Of a DNA stretch of 6,287 nt, positions 5,333-6,287 are shown piece by piece. Under the pieces are notes generated by a model that did not search any database, was not told the origin of the DNA, and saw nothing but the letters and a program-made list of their open reading frames with translations. The DNA lies in NCBI GenBank assembly GCA_016193545.1, contig JACPSA010000076.1:1-6287 (forward strand). Direction: 5' to 3'. Position numbers and translations under genes: made by a program. Each line of letters starts with the position of its first letter. The first letter of the stretch is position 1. The stretch comes from Chloroflexota bacterium (lineage in GTDB: Bacteria; Chloroflexota; Dehalococcoidia; Dehalococcoidales; UBA2162).

Positions 5333-6287
5333 ATGACTACAGGGCTTGGACAGTACCGAGAAAAGCGTGATTTTCAGCGTACCCCTGAACCGCCACCTCA
5401 GGCGGAGGTAAATAAAGGGCCTTTGATTTTTGTTGTTCAGAAACACCATGCCCGACAGTTACATTATGATTTCAGGCTTGAGCTTGATGGTGTGCTCAAA
5501 TCATGGTCGGTGCCCAAGGGTCCATCTCTCGACCCCGAGGCCAAACATCTTGCCGTCATGGTTGAAGACCATCCTCTGGAATACGCCACCTTCGAAGGCA
5601 TCATCCCCAAAGGGGAATATGGTGCCGGGGAGGTCATTGTCTGGGATAGCGGTACCTACTCTCCTGATGAAGAAGATAGACTTCTTTTCAGCGACCGCGC
5701 TGCTGCCGAAGAACAAATGAGACGCGGTCTGGAGAAAGGCAAGCTCTCGTTTTTCCTGCGTGGCCACAAACTTAAGGGTTCCTGGACACTGGTCAAAATG
5801 CAGAAAAGGGAAAAAGACTGGCTCCTGATGAAGCACCGTGATGATTATGCCAGCCCCGACGCCGATATCCTGAAGGAAGAGCGGTCAGTAGTCTCCGCCC
5901 GTACCGTTGAGGATGTGAAGGCTAAGCGTTTGCCTGATACGGCGATAGTCACACAGCTTAACCTAAAGCAGTTATCTGGAGCTCGCCCGACTCCCTTCCC
6001 CTCTGCCATTGCCCCAATGCTTGCCAGCCTTGCCGAGCACCCCTTTTCCCATCCCGACTGGATTTTCGAGCCGAAGCTGGATGGTTACCGTGTTATTGCC
6101 CAAATACGTGATGGGAATGTGACCCTGCTCTCCCGCCGAGGCAACAATGTTACCCGGCAATACGTCTCGCTTCTCCCCGACCTCAGCCGTCAGCCAGCCT
6201 CTGAGGTTATTCTCGATGGCGAGATAATCGCCATGGATGAAAAGGGGCGGCAATGCTTTGAATGCCTGCAGAATTATTTGACTTCGC
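5333..6287 (+). CDS. ligD: ATP-dependent DNA ligase D (phosphoesterase plus ligase domains), 3' end cut by window
   Basis: LigD processes and seals double-strand break ends held by Ku. The frame is open for 318 codons to the window edge. Residues ~5-175 are the 3'-phosphoesterase domain, starting LGQYREKRDFQRTPEP. It carries the metal-binding set H38, H44, D46, R48 and H80, with K62 and Y84, all at constant offset from the residues described for Pseudomonas LigD. It removes 3'-phosphates and 3'-terminal ribonucleotides. After a linker (~180-220) comes the adenylating ligase domain: motif I EPKLDGYR with nucleophile K248, motif Ia SRRG (267-270) and motif III ILDGEI (293-298). Motifs IV-V, the OB domain and any polymerase/primase domain lie beyond the edge. 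An N-terminal phosphoesterase indicates the PE-LIG order, unlike the POL-first order of mycobacteria. The ATG at 5333 is fixed by the conserved YREKRDF motif starting only seven residues in. No Shine-Dalgarno precedes it. Confidence 0.95.
   Translation, partial: MTTGLGQYREKRDFQRTPEPPPQAEVNKGPLIFVVQKHHARQLHYDFRLELDGVLKSWSVPKGPSLDPEAKHLAVMVEDHPLEYATFEGIIPKGEYGAGEVIVWDSGTYSPDEEDRLLFSDRAAAEEQMRRGLEKGKLSFFLRGHKLKGSWTLVKMQKREKDWLLMKHRDDYASPDADILKEERSVVSARTVEDVKAKRLPDTAIVTQLNLKQLSGARPTPFPSAIAPMLASLAEHPFSHPDWIFEPKLDGYRVIAQIRDGNVTLLSRRGNNVTRQYVSLLPDLSRQPASEVILDGEIIAMDEKGRQCFECLQNYLTS

Noticed and set aside
5300..5354. TGGACAGT direct repeat as a two-site operator
   Set aside because: The second copy encodes the conserved LGQY residues of LigD, so its sequence is explained by coding constraint. 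It is kept only as a side remark.
5430..5836. Alternative frames in both directions across the ligD phosphoesterase region
   Set aside because: The frame starting at 5333 contains all phosphoesterase and ligase motifs without interruption, so the others are shadows.

Overview
This is ordinary chromosomal bacterial DNA of moderate G+C content. It holds two neighbouring modules, deoxynucleotide synthesis and DNA break repair, with one gene cut at each end. No mobile element, CRISPR array, tRNA or rRNA is visible. A class II (B12-dependent) ribonucleotide reductase as the only reductase seen, together with a bacterial Ku/LigD pair, fits an anaerobic or facultative lineage. The style of the proteins recalls Chloroflexota (Dehalococcoidia-like). 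That assignment is an impression from memory and not a demonstrated result.

Layout. Positions 1-3476 belong to a leftward (minus-strand) unit. From its promoter outward it contains nrdR (repressor of nucleotide reductase genes), nrdJ (AdoCbl-dependent ribonucleotide reductase, overlapping nrdR by ATGA), a 92-bp gap with a small perfect hairpin, and the first 59 codons of a DNA methyltransferase cut by the left edge. Positions 3424-3618 are a divergent control region. On the nrdR side it has a consensus-like promoter and two NrdR-box-like palindromes whose centres are exactly 31 bp apart, one filling the -35/-10 spacer and the other just past the expected transcription start. On the other side it has a candidate promoter and a strong ribosome binding site for ku.

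Positions 3619-6287 are a non-homologous end-joining (NHEJ) block: ku (rightward), a DUF72/YecE-family gene (leftward, overlapping the ku stop by 8 bp), and ligD (rightward, truncated by the right edge after the phosphoesterase domain and the first half of the ligase domain). Ku binds and bridges DNA ends. LigD trims 3' ends and seals them. The DUF72 gene lies between the two and shares a 48-bp divergent promoter region with ligD. Its function is unknown, which makes it the most interesting gene here for follow-up.

Nothing in the window is clearly a new system. The points most worth checking are the NrdR operator/promoter geometry, the decayed-looking ATP-cone at the NrdJ N-terminus, and the DUF72 gene embedded in the NHEJ locus.
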